Shown: positions 34,492 to 43,651 of the stretch, in pieces | Numbering within the stretch: position 1 is the stretch's first letter | How the letters are laid out: every line of letters starts with the position of its first letter | Origin: Phytophthora sp. 'mugwort' | Taxonomy: Eukaryota; Oomycota; Peronosporomycetes; Peronosporales; Peronosporaceae | Direction: 5' to 3' | Assembly (NCBI GenBank): GCA_033558025.1 | Contig: JAUCEF010000012.1 | Span: 2,294,001-2,358,000 of the forward strand | DNA length: 64,000 nt | Program-made: the position numbers and the translations under genes | Notes under the pieces: model-generated | Told to the model about the DNA's origin: nothing | Database searches by the model: none | The model's input: the letters and a program-made list of their open reading frames with translations, nothing else

Positions 34492-36492
34492 TCATCTTGC
34501 ATAATTGTACTTCTTGCTGTCAAAAGCTGACTTAGGCGGGATAGTAGTCTGGTTGAGTACATTGAACGCGGTGATGTACTCATACGGGAAAAGACCCTTG
34601 CCAAGACCACAGACACATCTAATTTTGTCATCACATTTGCAGCCACCGAGATATGTCGTAAGATACTTATCGTAGCTGGTACCAGCTGGTACATAGTTGC
34701 TAATATCGAGCATTTTCATGTTCGATGTAGCGATGCACATGTAGCTGGGGTTCTTGATAACAGATTTGATGTTGTCAGTGCCAATGATGGTGAATAAGTC
34801 GCTCTTAATCAAGTTGATATCGTATCGACCCGAATTGAAGCCGAATACTGGTACCTGATCAATCTTTTGCTGTCTAAGTCTTCCGTAGTCGGACCTCTGC
34901 TTAGGAAAGCCAAGACTGCTATGGAAGTGAAAGAAGCTATCATACTTCCCTTCTTTAATCCAACTCTCCACATCAGACATCTTGTACTTTTTACCAAGCT
35001 TGACGCCTGGAATTTCCATACCTGTCAGACCGTGGGCATTGATGATTTTTTGCAGAAGCGACTTATACTTATCGACATTGTACTGTTGGATCTTCACCGA
35101 TACATCACCAATGTATTTGAACATATCCATAAGCAACATCTTTGGATCGTCATTTACAAAACAGCGCACCTCCTCGGTTAAGCTATCAGCTACGGATACA
35201 GACACCGGAATGTGTTCGTTCGTGAAGACAGTATTCTCCCCGTGTTGAGTCGCCGTAGGCTTAAGGATTGCCTCAAAGTCATAAACAATGAAGTGGTCGA
35301 TGTACTGGTTAGCATCCTTAACGGAATACTTTGTAAGCAGTGATCGAATCGCGTTAGGAGCTGGCTTGTAGATAGTTGGCTCAGCGGGGAAGCTCTCAAT
35401 ATTAACAAGCTCGCACTGATTTTTCTTGTGATTTTTAAATCTTTCACCACTCACAAAAATCATTTCACACTTGGGGCACTGATACTTAGACTGAAGCATA
35501 TCGATGCTCTTGATGTAGAGAGCGTGATTCTCGTGTGATAGAATATCCATCGCTTCATACCCCTTGTCCGACCTACGAATGCATTCCACATTTCCGGTAG
35601 CTACATCCATGCTATATACGTTAATACCGAGTTGCAAGCAGTCCTCAATCTCATCGAGCTGTAGTAGGTCAATAGGCTTGAAGCTTCTAAATAGGCTCAA
35701 CGTATAATTAACCCTCTTGAAAGAGCAGTAGCGCTTGAATGCCTCCTTCACTTGAGCCTGAATTCTGCGAGGATCCTTCTTAGCGCTCTGGAATGTGTGC
35801 CAGGCGATGCAGTGGAAGACGCACTTGTTGTTGGTCTTAGGGAAGTTGATTACATGCTTGTTTTCGCGGATAACCTTAGGAATAACAGCATCGCTATCCC
35901 CAAGTGCATGGTCGCGATGATAGACAAAAATCTTGAATGCAGTGATCGCCTTAAGCTTATATCCGGAGCTGGGGTAGTTCAGCTTGTCAGCCAACTCCAT
36001 AGACCGAATTTCCGAAATCACCTTCTTTCGAATATCCGCCTTGCTGTTGATTGCGACAGGCTTATTGAATACATAAGTGTTAGCGAGATTCGGGTAGAAG
36101 TAGCGAGTGTCATCAGGATCAGTCTTGCTCACAAGTTCGTACCCAAGAGCAATATTTACCTTAAAAGCACTTGCCTGGGTCGAAAGAACGTTCTCGAGCT
36201 TATCGTAGAAATCAGTAGCCTCGATACCCTCATATAGGTGTGATTCCATGTGATTACCAGTGTAAAAACGGTACTTGGGATCAGCTTTATAGTCAGGCGA
36301 CATATGCTTCTCAAGGGTTTCAACTGAAACATTGTACTGCTTAGCCACCAATTTCTTGTTCATTGAACGTGAAATGTTGCTAACATATACCATCTTACCA
36401 GTTCTACCTCGAACCTTAACCCTGTAGCTGCTACCCCATTTGACAGCTTGGATATTTAATCTCTTTAATCCTGCGAGTTCGTATGCAAACAT
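34492..36492 (-). pseudogene. protein-primed PolB, N-terminal 666 residues, truncated
   Basis: The frame is unbroken from ATG 36492 (MFAYELAGLKRLN). It shows a possible Cys/His pair (NNKCVFHCIAWH about 223; ENHALYIK about 320), a C2H2 finger (CPKCEMIFVSGERFKNH, about 338) and exonuclease motifs VYDFEAI (about 403) and FGFNSGRYDIN (about 549). It stops at 34492, soon after KSAFDSKK, before the HNH module and palm. A TATATAGG motif precedes the start. This is the best-preserved N-terminal half in the window and may encode a stable exonuclease-containing fragment. Confidence 0.88.
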
Positions 36493-36553
36493 ATTGCCTA
36501 TATATCTTTGTCGATATTAATCTGGTGAGAATCGACTTTATAATTATCGGACC

Positions 36554-36823
36554 TTATACCAGGATCGACTTTATATTGGGGCTGACTTTATATCTGAGAA
36601 AAAAAAAGTAATTAGTAAGTTCGCTTTGGTTAAGTTCGCTTTGGCTAAGTTCTGATTTACTTAAGTAATTCTTCTTCTTACGGGCACAAATTTCTTCGCG
36701 ATTCTTCTCATCATATTCTCGCTGCTTAGCCAGTCGCGTTTCCCTTGTTTTTAAATAGTACCGCTTTTGAGCGGCTTTGATTCGCTCTTTGTTAAGTTCG
36801 TATTGTTCAGGTGAGTACGTCAT
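36554..36823 (-). CDS. small basic Polinton protein (MTYSPEQY family)
   Basis: 89 residues: MTYSPEQYELNKERIKAAQK, a Lys/Arg-rich helix, KKKNYLSKSE, then a short repeated SELNQSEL stretch. Homologous to 23501-23713 over the first 40 residues. The C-terminal 25 residues (FFFLRYKVSPN) come from the AT-rich spacer and may not be original. Function unknown. Confidence 0.6.
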   Translation of the reverse strand: MTYSPEQYELNKERIKAAQKRYYLKTRETRLAKQREYDEKNREEICARKKKNYLSKSELSQSELNQSELTNYFFFLRYKVSPNIKSILV

Positions 36824-37141
36824 CTTTGTATATTACTAACTTCATATTTATCAGGAATAAAATATTATAATAGAAGGCAAAGCTCCGCATTCATTACTTT
36901 TTATGCCTACTTCGAAGCGTATTACTAATCTACATATCGCTTGCACCCCCGCGGTCTTACGGCGAACAGTATGCCACGCTTTTCAAACAACTCCGGCATC
37001 CTTTGCCGCATTAAGCTTGTCGCTTGCTCTCTGCAATGAGGCCTTGGCTCCACATTTTTGTCAGCCTCCTCCAAACTTGAAAATCACCCGAAAGTCCGAC
37101 GACTACCGACTTTAAAAAGTGTGGACCACATCGTGTAATTT

Positions 37142-37205
37142 CTCGGTCGAAAAGCAACTCGGTCGAAAAACAACTCGGTCGAAAAGCAACTCGGTCGAAA
37201 AGCAA
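37142..37205 (+). repeat. 4 x 16-bp direct repeat before the nuclease gene
   Basis: Four copies of CTCGGTCGAAAAGCAA, the second with one base changed (AAAAAC). They end 19 bases before the ATG at 37225. The same array is at 63561-63624. Placement suggests a promoter or 5' untranslated regulatory array, possibly a binding site for the gene's own zinc finger. Confidence 0.85.
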
Positions 37206-37224
37206 CCAGTGAGAAAGAGCAGCG

Positions 37225-38106
37225 ATGGCGGACAAGCAAAAAACTCACGAAGACGTCCTTACGCGACTCATGCGCGACTTGGAAACGAAGACGACTTTGT
37301 GTTACGTCAAGGACTATCCTGGAGTGGAGCTGAAGCAGTTGAATTATCACGTGAAGAAGCTCGGTCCACTGGTGAACCCCGTTTTTGGCGAGCAGCCGGC
37401 GTTCTTCATCGACGAAGGTCGCTTCATCCCCTTTCGAATGGTCGTGTATGGCAACGAGAAGGTGGCGGCGAAGATTGCAGAGCTCCTTGGTGAGTGGTCA
37501 AAGTGGTCTGGAAAAGGAGGCAGAGTGACAACCTCGCAAGGGGCGTTCATTCTGGAGCAGCGTCCCGGAGGGCCCAACGTGAGAATGCCCGACGTGGCAT
37601 ACACACCGCGAGATGATGACAGGAATTTGACTTGTGAACAGATGTGGACGTATCGTGGCGATCCCTTTGTTCCCACCTTTGTTGTTGAGATTGATAAGCT
37701 CTCTGGTCGAGGCTCTCAACGCAGCGTTCTTGATCGAAAGATGCGAAATGAATATTTCCAGCACGGCGTCCAGTTGGGTTGGCTGATCGACCCACGCCCA
37801 GACTTTCAGCGGATGTATGAGTACTATCTCGACGACAATGGAGACGTACAATGCTCTGACAACACTGCGTGGAGAGATCTTGACGGTGGCGACGTTCTTC
37901 CTGGTTTCAGGATGCGCGCACCTGTGTTGGAAATGGTGTTGAACCAGGATTCGGGTTCGTCGTCAGAAGATGAAGTCGATTTTACTTGCCCAGAGCGAGG
38001 ATGCAGAAAGCGATTCCGATCGCGCAATTCATGGACTGCTCATGCTGAATGGCACCGTGAGGAGAGATCTATTTCGAAGTACTTAGCCAAGCGTGAGAAC
38101 TCATAG
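37225..38106 (+). CDS. Uma2-like PD-(D/E)XK nuclease with C-terminal C2H2 zinc finger (Polinton cargo)
   Basis: 293 residues, intact, ATG 37225. Residues about 100-190 follow the Uma2 (DUF820) restriction-endonuclease pattern: MPDVAYT (Asp123), FVVEID (Glu155), SVLDRKMRNEYF (Asp170, Lys172) and GVQLGWLIDP. The Asp and Glu are the likely metal ligands. A Ser/Asp/Glu linker (240-252) leads to a C2H2 finger (Cys255, Cys260, His273, His277). Uma2 proteins are common in cyanobacteria and are rare fusion partners of eukaryotic zinc fingers. It lies between the small basic protein and the right terminal repeat, on the strand opposite to PolB. It might cut target or rival DNA, or act as a regulator; this is inference. 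Its GC-richer sequence differs from the AT-rich capsid genes, a sign of separate origin. Confidence 0.8.
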   Translation: MADKQKTHEDVLTRLMRDLETKTTLCYVKDYPGVELKQLNYHVKKLGPLVNPVFGEQPAFFIDEGRFIPFRMVVYGNEKVAAKIAELLGEWSKWSGKGGRVTTSQGAFILEQRPGGPNVRMPDVAYTPRDDDRNLTCEQMWTYRGDPFVPTFVVEIDKLSGRGSQRSVLDRKMRNEYFQHGVQLGWLIDPRPDFQRMYEYYLDDNGDVQCSDNTAWRDLDGGDVLPGFRMRAPVLEMVLNQDSGSSSEDEVDFTCPERGCRKRFRSRNSWTAHAEWHREERSISKYLAKRENS

Positions 38107-38307
38107 TCATCCAGTGTGAACTCATAGCCATCCAGTGTGGCAACTACGCTTCGACAAGTTCCTATCTAACCATATCGCAGAACTCAAAGCTTGCGATCTA
38201 AAGCATAGTTGGCGGCGCTGACTGATTTCTTATTCCTGATTGGTGGCTAAGAGAAGATAATAAAAAACTATCTATTGTTTTATCAATATAGTTTGAATGT
38301 TGTCGGT

Positions 38308-38482
38308 CGAGCGGTTCTAAAACTACCCTAAGATCCAAAAGACGTTGCTTTCACTCTAAGGTGGTCGAGAGGTAGCGTCGTCAAAATAGCACCTGGTCCG
38401 AAAGAAGGTTCCAGGATTGTTCTCGATGGTAAATTACGGAAAGTAAAAAAACTGCCGGCGTAATGTTCCAAGTATTACTACT
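38308..38482 (-). repeat. right terminal inverted repeat of Polinton D
   Basis: Same body as the Polinton C repeats (ggttctaaaactaccctaag .. aaattacggaaagtaaa), with a different tip (gccggcgtaatgttccaagt, then attactact). It is followed by TATAAC, a candidate 6-bp target copy inside the esterase reading frame. Confidence 0.85.
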
Positions 38483-38779
38483 TATAACCTGCTCGGTGAC
38501 GGTTACAACAACTCGGTGGCGACGGACCCGTTCGTCGGCAAACCAGAGAGCTACAAGCAGCTGGCGCGCATCATGACTCGAATCTGGGCGAGCTTTATCG
38601 TTCACGAGAATCCGAACGATAACGGCGTGACGGCGCTGAAGTGGCCTGAGTACACGTCCGTCAATGCACAGAACATTGTGTTCGACGCCAACGTGACAGA
38701 GTTCGCTTACATCGCACCGGACACATACCGCGCTGAGGGCGTCGCGTACTTGATGAGCCTGTATAATGTCACGGCCTAA
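38483..38779 (+). pseudogene. carboxylesterase, C-terminal piece
   Basis: The reading starts right at the Polinton end with YNLLGDGYNNSVATDPF and continues KQLARIMTRIWASFIVHENP, ALKWPEYTS and a stop at 38779. This is the C-terminal helix region of type-B carboxylesterases. The N-terminal piece is at 40127-40797 and the middle piece is inverted at 49378-50085. All three have the same GC-rich coding style, so they probably come from one gene or tandem paralogues. Confidence 0.75.
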
Positions 38780-40126
38780 ACAGGGTATTTGTGAAAGGAA
38801 GTTTGAAAAATGAGAAGCAATAAATACTTGCCGAAAGTAGTTTAGCTTTGTGACTTGCGAAGAACTGACCCCCCGTATTATACTAGCATTCAGATGTAGA
38901 TTAGTCCAGACTCGCAAACTTGCCTCGTTCGGGGCGCGAACCAAGCGGCTGTGAGAAGCGTATAATGATGGGGGCCGTATGAAGTGACGGTATCCGCTGC
39001 ACTCATCCTGGCTCGATGAGCGAGAACACGTTCGTTCTGCACACGAATTGTGTACCGAGCAAGGGTAGCGAATCGATATTAGCGATACCCCGAAGAATTT
39101 GCGGCGTGTGCTGAAAGTATCACCGAAAGCGCTCCGCTGTGTTCGTACCTGTTCCCGGGTATTCCCAAATTTACATATTCACGGCTATCCAAGAAAGAAC
39201 CGCCATATGGATTGTGTATTGTACAGTATGAAAGAGGGACGTGGGGGATCACAAGCTAAAGCTACGGCTTCAGTGTGCAGCATTACTGTACTAACGAGGT
39301 TGTGTATACAGGAAACTGAAGACACGTTGGAGAACTTGCGGACTGAGATATTGTTTCGTACTTTGCAAAAAAAGAGCGATTACTACATATAGCCCTGCAG
39401 GTTCTGCTTATTTAGGTCACACCTCCAGGCATCTAAATGGTCGTTTATGAACTTTGAGCTTGTTGCTGTATACAATTAATGTCCCGCAGAATATCGCGTA
39501 CATCAAACCGGTGTATACCGCGCTTAGAACATCTATGCACAGTGTACTACAAAATTGAACTCCAGTAGAGGAACATACAGTACATTTGTGTCCGTCAATG
39601 ATTGTGTAATTGTGTACCGTTACCGCTTCAACTAGGCCTTTCCTGCTTCAACCACAAAGCAAATCGTGACCGACAAAAGCGAGGGCACGATTATCAAACG
39701 AAAAGTGTCGACGGCTTTCATCATTTTTTTTTTTTACAAGCTTAACATTCATCATTATTACGTCATTTAAACTAGTTGCAAGAGTAATAACACATATCGG
39801 CAGCAGGTCGACAAGGGCGGCCCCAGCCTCGTCACAAGGCTAGTTAGTCCCAACCTACGTCACATGAACTACCGGTAATCGGAATCCCTCCTGGTCTGCT
39901 TGGGTATTGTCATGGACACACTCATATGGATGTATGTGCTTGTAACCCGAGAGTTGACGGCAGTCATTCCTCGAACATCAACTTGCAGTTGCCCGCGGCT
40001 CGTTTATTGCCTTGGACACCATTCCTTTGCGACGCGGAAGATCGCGGCCTCACTCTTTGTCTTACTCGCAAGCGCACTAGTTGACGACAAGCTTGGTGAC
40101 AATCCCGCTTCATTTACTTCACCTTC
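38780..40126. other. intergenic between esterase pieces
   Basis: No supported gene. If the esterase pieces derive from tandem genes, this would be the natural spacer carrying the 3' end of one and the promoter of the next. Confidence 0.4.
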
Positions 40127-40797
40127 ATGCGTTATCTTCTGTACCTGGTCGCGGCGGTTGCACTGCTGGCTACGCCCATCGCTGCCTCAGACGCAGCGAC
40201 AGTCACGATTAAGAATGGATCCTACTCGGGTGTCTACCAATCCACCTACAACCAGGACCTTTTCCTCGGCATGCCATACGCCCAACCCCCCGTAAACAGC
40301 CTTCGCTTTCGGAACCCGGAACTGCTCAACACGACCTGGAAAGACGTCAAGAACGCAACGGAATACGCCGCCATGTGCTACGGCTACGGCAGCGATACAT
40401 GGGTACTGGGCAACATCGTCTCGGAGGACTGCTTGACGATCAATGTAATCCGTCCGAGTAACGTGTCTGAAGGCGACAATTTGCCTGTCGGTGTGTGGAT
40501 TCACGGTGGAGGTCTCACCCAGGGCGGTGCTCGTGACCCACGCTACAATCTTTCCTACATCATGGAAGAGGCGGTTGCAACCGGCAAGCCATTCATCGGC
40601 GTCAGCTTCAACTACCGTCTACAAGCCTTCGGTTTCCTGTCGGGCTCTGCTGTTCACAAGGCTGGTGTGACCAACCTCGCACTGAAAGACCAGCGTCTGG
40701 CGCTGCACTGGGTACAAGAGAACATAGCGGCTTTCGGTGGCGATACCAGCAAGGTCACCGTTTGGGGTGAGAGTGCTGGAGCTCGCAGCACTCTCAT
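40127..40797 (+). pseudogene. secreted carboxylesterase, N-terminal piece, cut by Polinton E
   Basis: ATG 40127 starts a signal peptide (MRYLLYLVAAVALLATPIAA). The alpha/beta-hydrolase type-B features are FLGMPYAQPPVNSLRF, EDCLTINV, the oxyanion loop HGGG (126-129) and the nucleophile elbow GESAGA with Ser216. Directly after GAR the frame enters Polinton DNA and stops at 40801. Members hydrolyse esters outside the cell. The piece lacks the Glu and His of the triad, so it is inactive. Confidence 0.88.
40768..40796. repeat. junction hairpin: 11-bp perfect inverted repeat, 7-base loop
   Basis: Arms TGAGAGTGCTG (40768-40778) and CAGCACTCTCA (40786-40796) flank GAGCTCG. The right arm exists only because the esterase is joined to the capsid start region here; in the inverted middle piece the same site continues CAGCATTGGG. 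The capsid ATG (as CAT, 40795-40797) ends the hairpin. Confidence 0.85.
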
Positions 40798-40843
40798 TTG
40801 AATCTATATGGTTTCTAATATACTTTTCAGGAAATTAAATATT

Positions 40844-41224
40844 ATGAGCCATCTTATCAAGCCCATCACATCCGACCATGAATTAATCGAACTATCGAAA
40901 ATAATTGGGGTTCATCTTGATGATATCTATGAATCAAGTGAAATAACGAAACCAATTTCGAAGAAAGGATCATACCTCATTCTACTACGACCACCTAATA
41001 TTAATGTAGGCCATTGGACGGCAGTTCATAACGGTGAGTATTTCGATAGTATGGGTGAAGCAGGTCCTACTAAGTATGGAATTGGAAGATACAACCCCAA
41101 GCAATATCAAGGGACTTATGGAGATTATTGCGGACCATTTTATATCCTTTGGCTCTATTCCAAGCAACACAAGAAACCACAATTATTTTCAAAGATGAAG
41201 GATTTAAACCTGAAAATAATATAA
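40844..41224 (+). CDS. adenain-like cysteine protease (capsid maturation protease)
   Basis: 126 residues from ATG 40844 (MSHLIKPITSDHELIEL); the frame opens 12 codons earlier, but this ATG matches the copy at 16358. Catalytic His in VGHWTAV, an acidic residue in YFDSMG, and Cys in YGDYCGPF give the His-Asp-Cys order of adenovirus-type and Ulp1-like proteases. Known role: cleaves scaffold and minor capsid proteins, often after Gly-Gly-x type sites, during virion assembly. The neighbouring core-protein gene contains Gly-Gly stretches. Intact. Confidence 0.9.
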   Translation: MSHLIKPITSDHELIELSKIIGVHLDDIYESSEITKPISKKGSYLILLRPPNINVGHWTAVHNGEYFDSMGEAGPTKYGIGRYNPKQYQGTYGDYCGPFYILWLYSKQHKKPQLFSKMKDLNLKII

Positions 41225-41239
41225 CCATGACTTCAAGGA

Positions 41240-41986
41240 GTTATCAGTTTCATCAGCTATCCCCGAAGCGAAGCTCAAGCGAGCGTTCAAGACAGGAACA
41301 CTAACGCTGTCGAAAGATGATCTAAGCGGAAGCGGAGCTACACTACATCTACATCCCGAGAGCTACGCTAAGGCAGTCAAGGCTGCTAAAGCGGGGAAAG
41401 GAACGCGACTGACTATCACAAAGAAGGAAATCGGCTATCCATTCAAGCATATGAATGGTGGAGGCATGCACGGAGCGAGTATTTGGTCTAAGGTATGGGG
41501 AGGTATCAAATCATCTTTAAGTTCGCCAAAGACTCAGGATTACTTAGTAGAGCAGCTGATTTTGCAGTTCCCGCTCTTGCAACATATGCAGGTCAGCCAC
41601 CGGCGGCTATCCCCGCAAGAGCAGCCATTCGTTCCATGACGGGTATTGGTGTCTATGACAGCGACTCTGATAAGGAAGGAGGAAAACTAACTATGACTGA
41701 TGTGAAGAAGGGAGCTAAGCGAGCTCTATCTTACGCTAAACGAAAGGGGGTTCTAACTGATGCAGTTGATGCAGGAGAGAAGTACCTACTATCCAAGGCG
41801 ACTAAGCCTGAGCATGAAAACCTAATCAAGTCTATCCGTGGAGAAGTAAAGAGACGATACGGCGTTGGTGTAGCCAAGGCCAAGCCCAAAACATTTGCAA
41901 AGGGTAGTCAAGAGGCTAAGGATCACATGGCTAAGAATCGAGCTATGAGAAAGAAGGCTATGGCAGCTGGAAGTTTTACTTTCTAA
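41240..41986 (+). pseudogene. capsid-associated core protein with amphipathic helix, one frameshift
   Basis: Readable from about 41232 (DFKELSVSSAIPEAKLKRAF) to a GG-rich site (HMNGGGMHGASIW), then an amphipathic WSKVWGGIKSSLSS helix. A frameshift near 41550 leads to SRAADFAVPALATYAG and a basic C-terminus (KRALSYAKRKG, AMRKKAMAAGS). No ATG fits the first frame cleanly, so the start may also be damaged. The layout of a Gly-Gly site followed by a Trp-containing amphipathic helix is like membrane-lytic, protease-processed minor core proteins of adenovirus-type particles. This is inference from layout, not from alignment. Confidence 0.55.
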
Positions 41987-42004
41987 AAAAAATATATCAT
42001 CAGC

Positions 42005-42871
42005 TTATTTTTTTGGACGAATTAGAAGCATGATCGATACTGATGTATCACGAAATATTACTTTCTTATCATCCTGATTGTAAATGCTAATTGTGATCGT
42101 AGAGCGAGAGCCATTGTGGCAGTTCATCCAAGCATATTGACTTCCTTTATAATTAATCAACTTTCCAATTGGGACATCACCTCTATCAAACGCACTTAGA
42201 ATATCACCCGAGGCGACGTACTCATTTTTTATAAGATCACAACGAACGATGTATGAGCTCGTTGGATGAGCTTGAGGAATGATATTTGATAGCTGAGCGC
42301 TTGCAACAGTAGCCGATGCAGCGGGATACGTTCCTGAAACAAGACCAAGAACCTTACCAAACTCAGCGTTGTCAATAATCAGACGAGGCACGCGTGTAAT
42401 TGTAGGCAAACCAGTACCAGAAACGGAATAAAGCCCGGTAGCGGATCTTGTATATCCTGATGGGAGGGAAGTAGGAGTAGGCGAGAAATCGATCTGAGCA
42501 GCGTAATAGACACTGTTTTGAATCAATTGGATATAGAAAACGTTATTCCCTTCGCTATCGATCAGATATGCACCAGCGCTGATCAAAGCAGCTTGGATGC
42601 TTGCATTGATATTTGTGTATTGATATATACCATCTTGTAGATTAATACTTATCGTAGATGTAGTAGCCGCCGTTGGCACTTCGATTTTGAATGAAGTATT
42701 CTGAAATTGAATCGCATCTATGTTATATTCCGAGTTGTACATGCTGATTGATTGAACAGCACAAACAGCTTCATGGATGTCAGCAGCCGATCCAGGGAAT
42801 TGATATTTCCAAGTGGAATTGTATCCATCTTGTACGACGTTGGTACTGTCGATTTTGATGAAACTTGACAT
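42005..42871 (-). CDS. minor capsid (penton-like) protein
   Basis: 288 residues, intact, ATG 42871 (MSSFIKIDSTNVVQDG). Beta-rich throughout. Typical penton blocks are NTSFKIEV, TISINLQDGIYQYTNINASI, EFGKVLGLVSGTYP, CDLIKNEYVASGDILSAF and a final strand SVSIMLLIRPKK. This pattern is that of the single-jelly-roll minor capsid proteins of Polintons and virophage-like viruses that fill the vertices. It lies between the protease/core genes and the ATPase, as is usual in morphogenesis modules. Confidence 0.75.
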   Translation of the reverse strand: MSSFIKIDSTNVVQDGYNSTWKYQFPGSAADIHEAVCAVQSISMYNSEYNIDAIQFQNTSFKIEVPTAATTSTISINLQDGIYQYTNINASIQAALISAGAYLIDSEGNNVFYIQLIQNSVYYAAQIDFSPTPTSLPSGYTRSATGLYSVSGTGLPTITRVPRLIIDNAEFGKVLGLVSGTYPAASATVASAQLSNIIPQAHPTSSYIVRCDLIKNEYVASGDILSAFDRGDVPIGKLINYKGSQYAWMNCHNGSRSTITISIYNQDDKKVIFRDTSVSIMLLIRPKK

Positions 42872-42917
42872 CGTTAATTATATGATGCTAAGCATATTTC
42901 TGATTGATTAAATGGAG

Positions 42918-43601
42918 TTACTCTTCCATCGCAATAGGTCTATCAAAGTTGTACCTGATTTGACCCTTCACCGAGTCGATGAATAACATCTGCCCCTTTT
43001 GCTCAGTGGCTTTGTTGTAGTAATAGACGATCGAGCGATCATCTACCCCCTTGATATTGAAGTCCTTGACCACCATCTGTAAATCACGCTTCGAATTAGC
43101 TTTTAGGATCGCCACGTACTCTGAATTCAAGCGAATCATCTTATCAGTAGCAAAGTAGCTGTGGCTAAGGAATATGGTGGATATCTTGAAATGTCGGCCC
43201 CTTGTAAAATAATGTGAGAAGATATTCTTCTGGAGTAGCTTATCATTACTGTAGTCGTCTATGATGACAAGTTCAGGTTTGTTGGAGCTCATTGGCGTAT
43301 GGCGGACTTGATCAACTTTCGGTGGGGTATCGGGGTCAGCGAAAGTAATGAAATCTTCCAACTTATCACGGAGATACTCATACAATTCTTGCTGAGGATT
43401 ACGAGCTATGGTCGTTAGATGTGCAAATACGTGAGGAGAATGCTTGAGGATGAGCATACATAGATTGTTCTTCCCACTGAACGATGGACCAAGGACAACC
43501 ATCCTGAACAGCTTTTTAATGTCAAGAGCTGGTATATCACCCATGCTTGACGATTTGAACTTTTTCGGGAGGGAGGCCCCATAGTTTGGAATTCCGCTCA
43601 T
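42918..43601 (-). CDS. A32/FtsK-like genome-packaging ATPase
   Basis: The start is set at ATG 43601 (MSGIPNYGASLPKKF); the frame opens earlier but those codons overlap the promoter region. Walker A: VVLGPSFSGKNNL. Walker B: ELVIIDDYS. It also has the short sensor region STIFLSHSYF typical of the A32 group. It would power DNA translocation into the capsid. Intact at 227 residues. It is divergent from the fibre gene, sharing a 50-base intergenic region with TTCTATATAG (43622-43631). Confidence 0.9.
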   Translation of the reverse strand: MSGIPNYGASLPKKFKSSSMGDIPALDIKKLFRMVVLGPSFSGKNNLCMLILKHSPHVFAHLTTIARNPQQELYEYLRDKLEDFITFADPDTPPKVDQVRHTPMSSNKPELVIIDDYSNDKLLQKNIFSHYFTRGRHFKISTIFLSHSYFATDKMIRLNSEYVAILKANSKRDLQMVVKDFNIKGVDDRSIVYYYNKATEQKGQMLFIDSVKGQIRYNFDRPIAMEE

Positions 43602-43621
43602 GATCGTGTATTTAATCGCTT

Positions 43622-43631
43622 GTTCTATATA
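43622..43631. promoter_or_regulatory. shared TATATAGA-type promoter motif (divergent ATPase/fibre genes)
   Basis: TTCTATATAG lies between two divergent starts (43601 minus, 43652 plus). Like motifs sit just upstream of many other Polinton genes in this window (see findings). Confidence 0.55.
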
Positions 43632-43651
43632 GCTTGAGACAAAAAACAACT

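Larger units (their letters stand above)
34490..38482 (-). mobile_element. Polinton copy D, right half
   Basis: PolB (truncated), small basic protein, Uma2-like nuclease and a right terminal repeat, in the same order as copy C but with a different cargo gene. The left end is a break inside PolB at about 34490. The right end (AAGTATTACTACT at 38482) is followed directly by the C-terminal piece of a carboxylesterase, so this element was inserted in that gene. 34628 onward recurs almost unchanged at 61048-64000. Confidence 0.85.

Noticed and set aside
37142..37205. CRISPR-like short repeat array
   Set aside because: The units are contiguous without spacers, so this is a tandem repeat, not a CRISPR array.
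38516..38779. Independent small gene starting at GTG 38516
   Set aside because: The frame is open through to the Polinton end and matches the esterase C-terminus, so it is a gene fragment.
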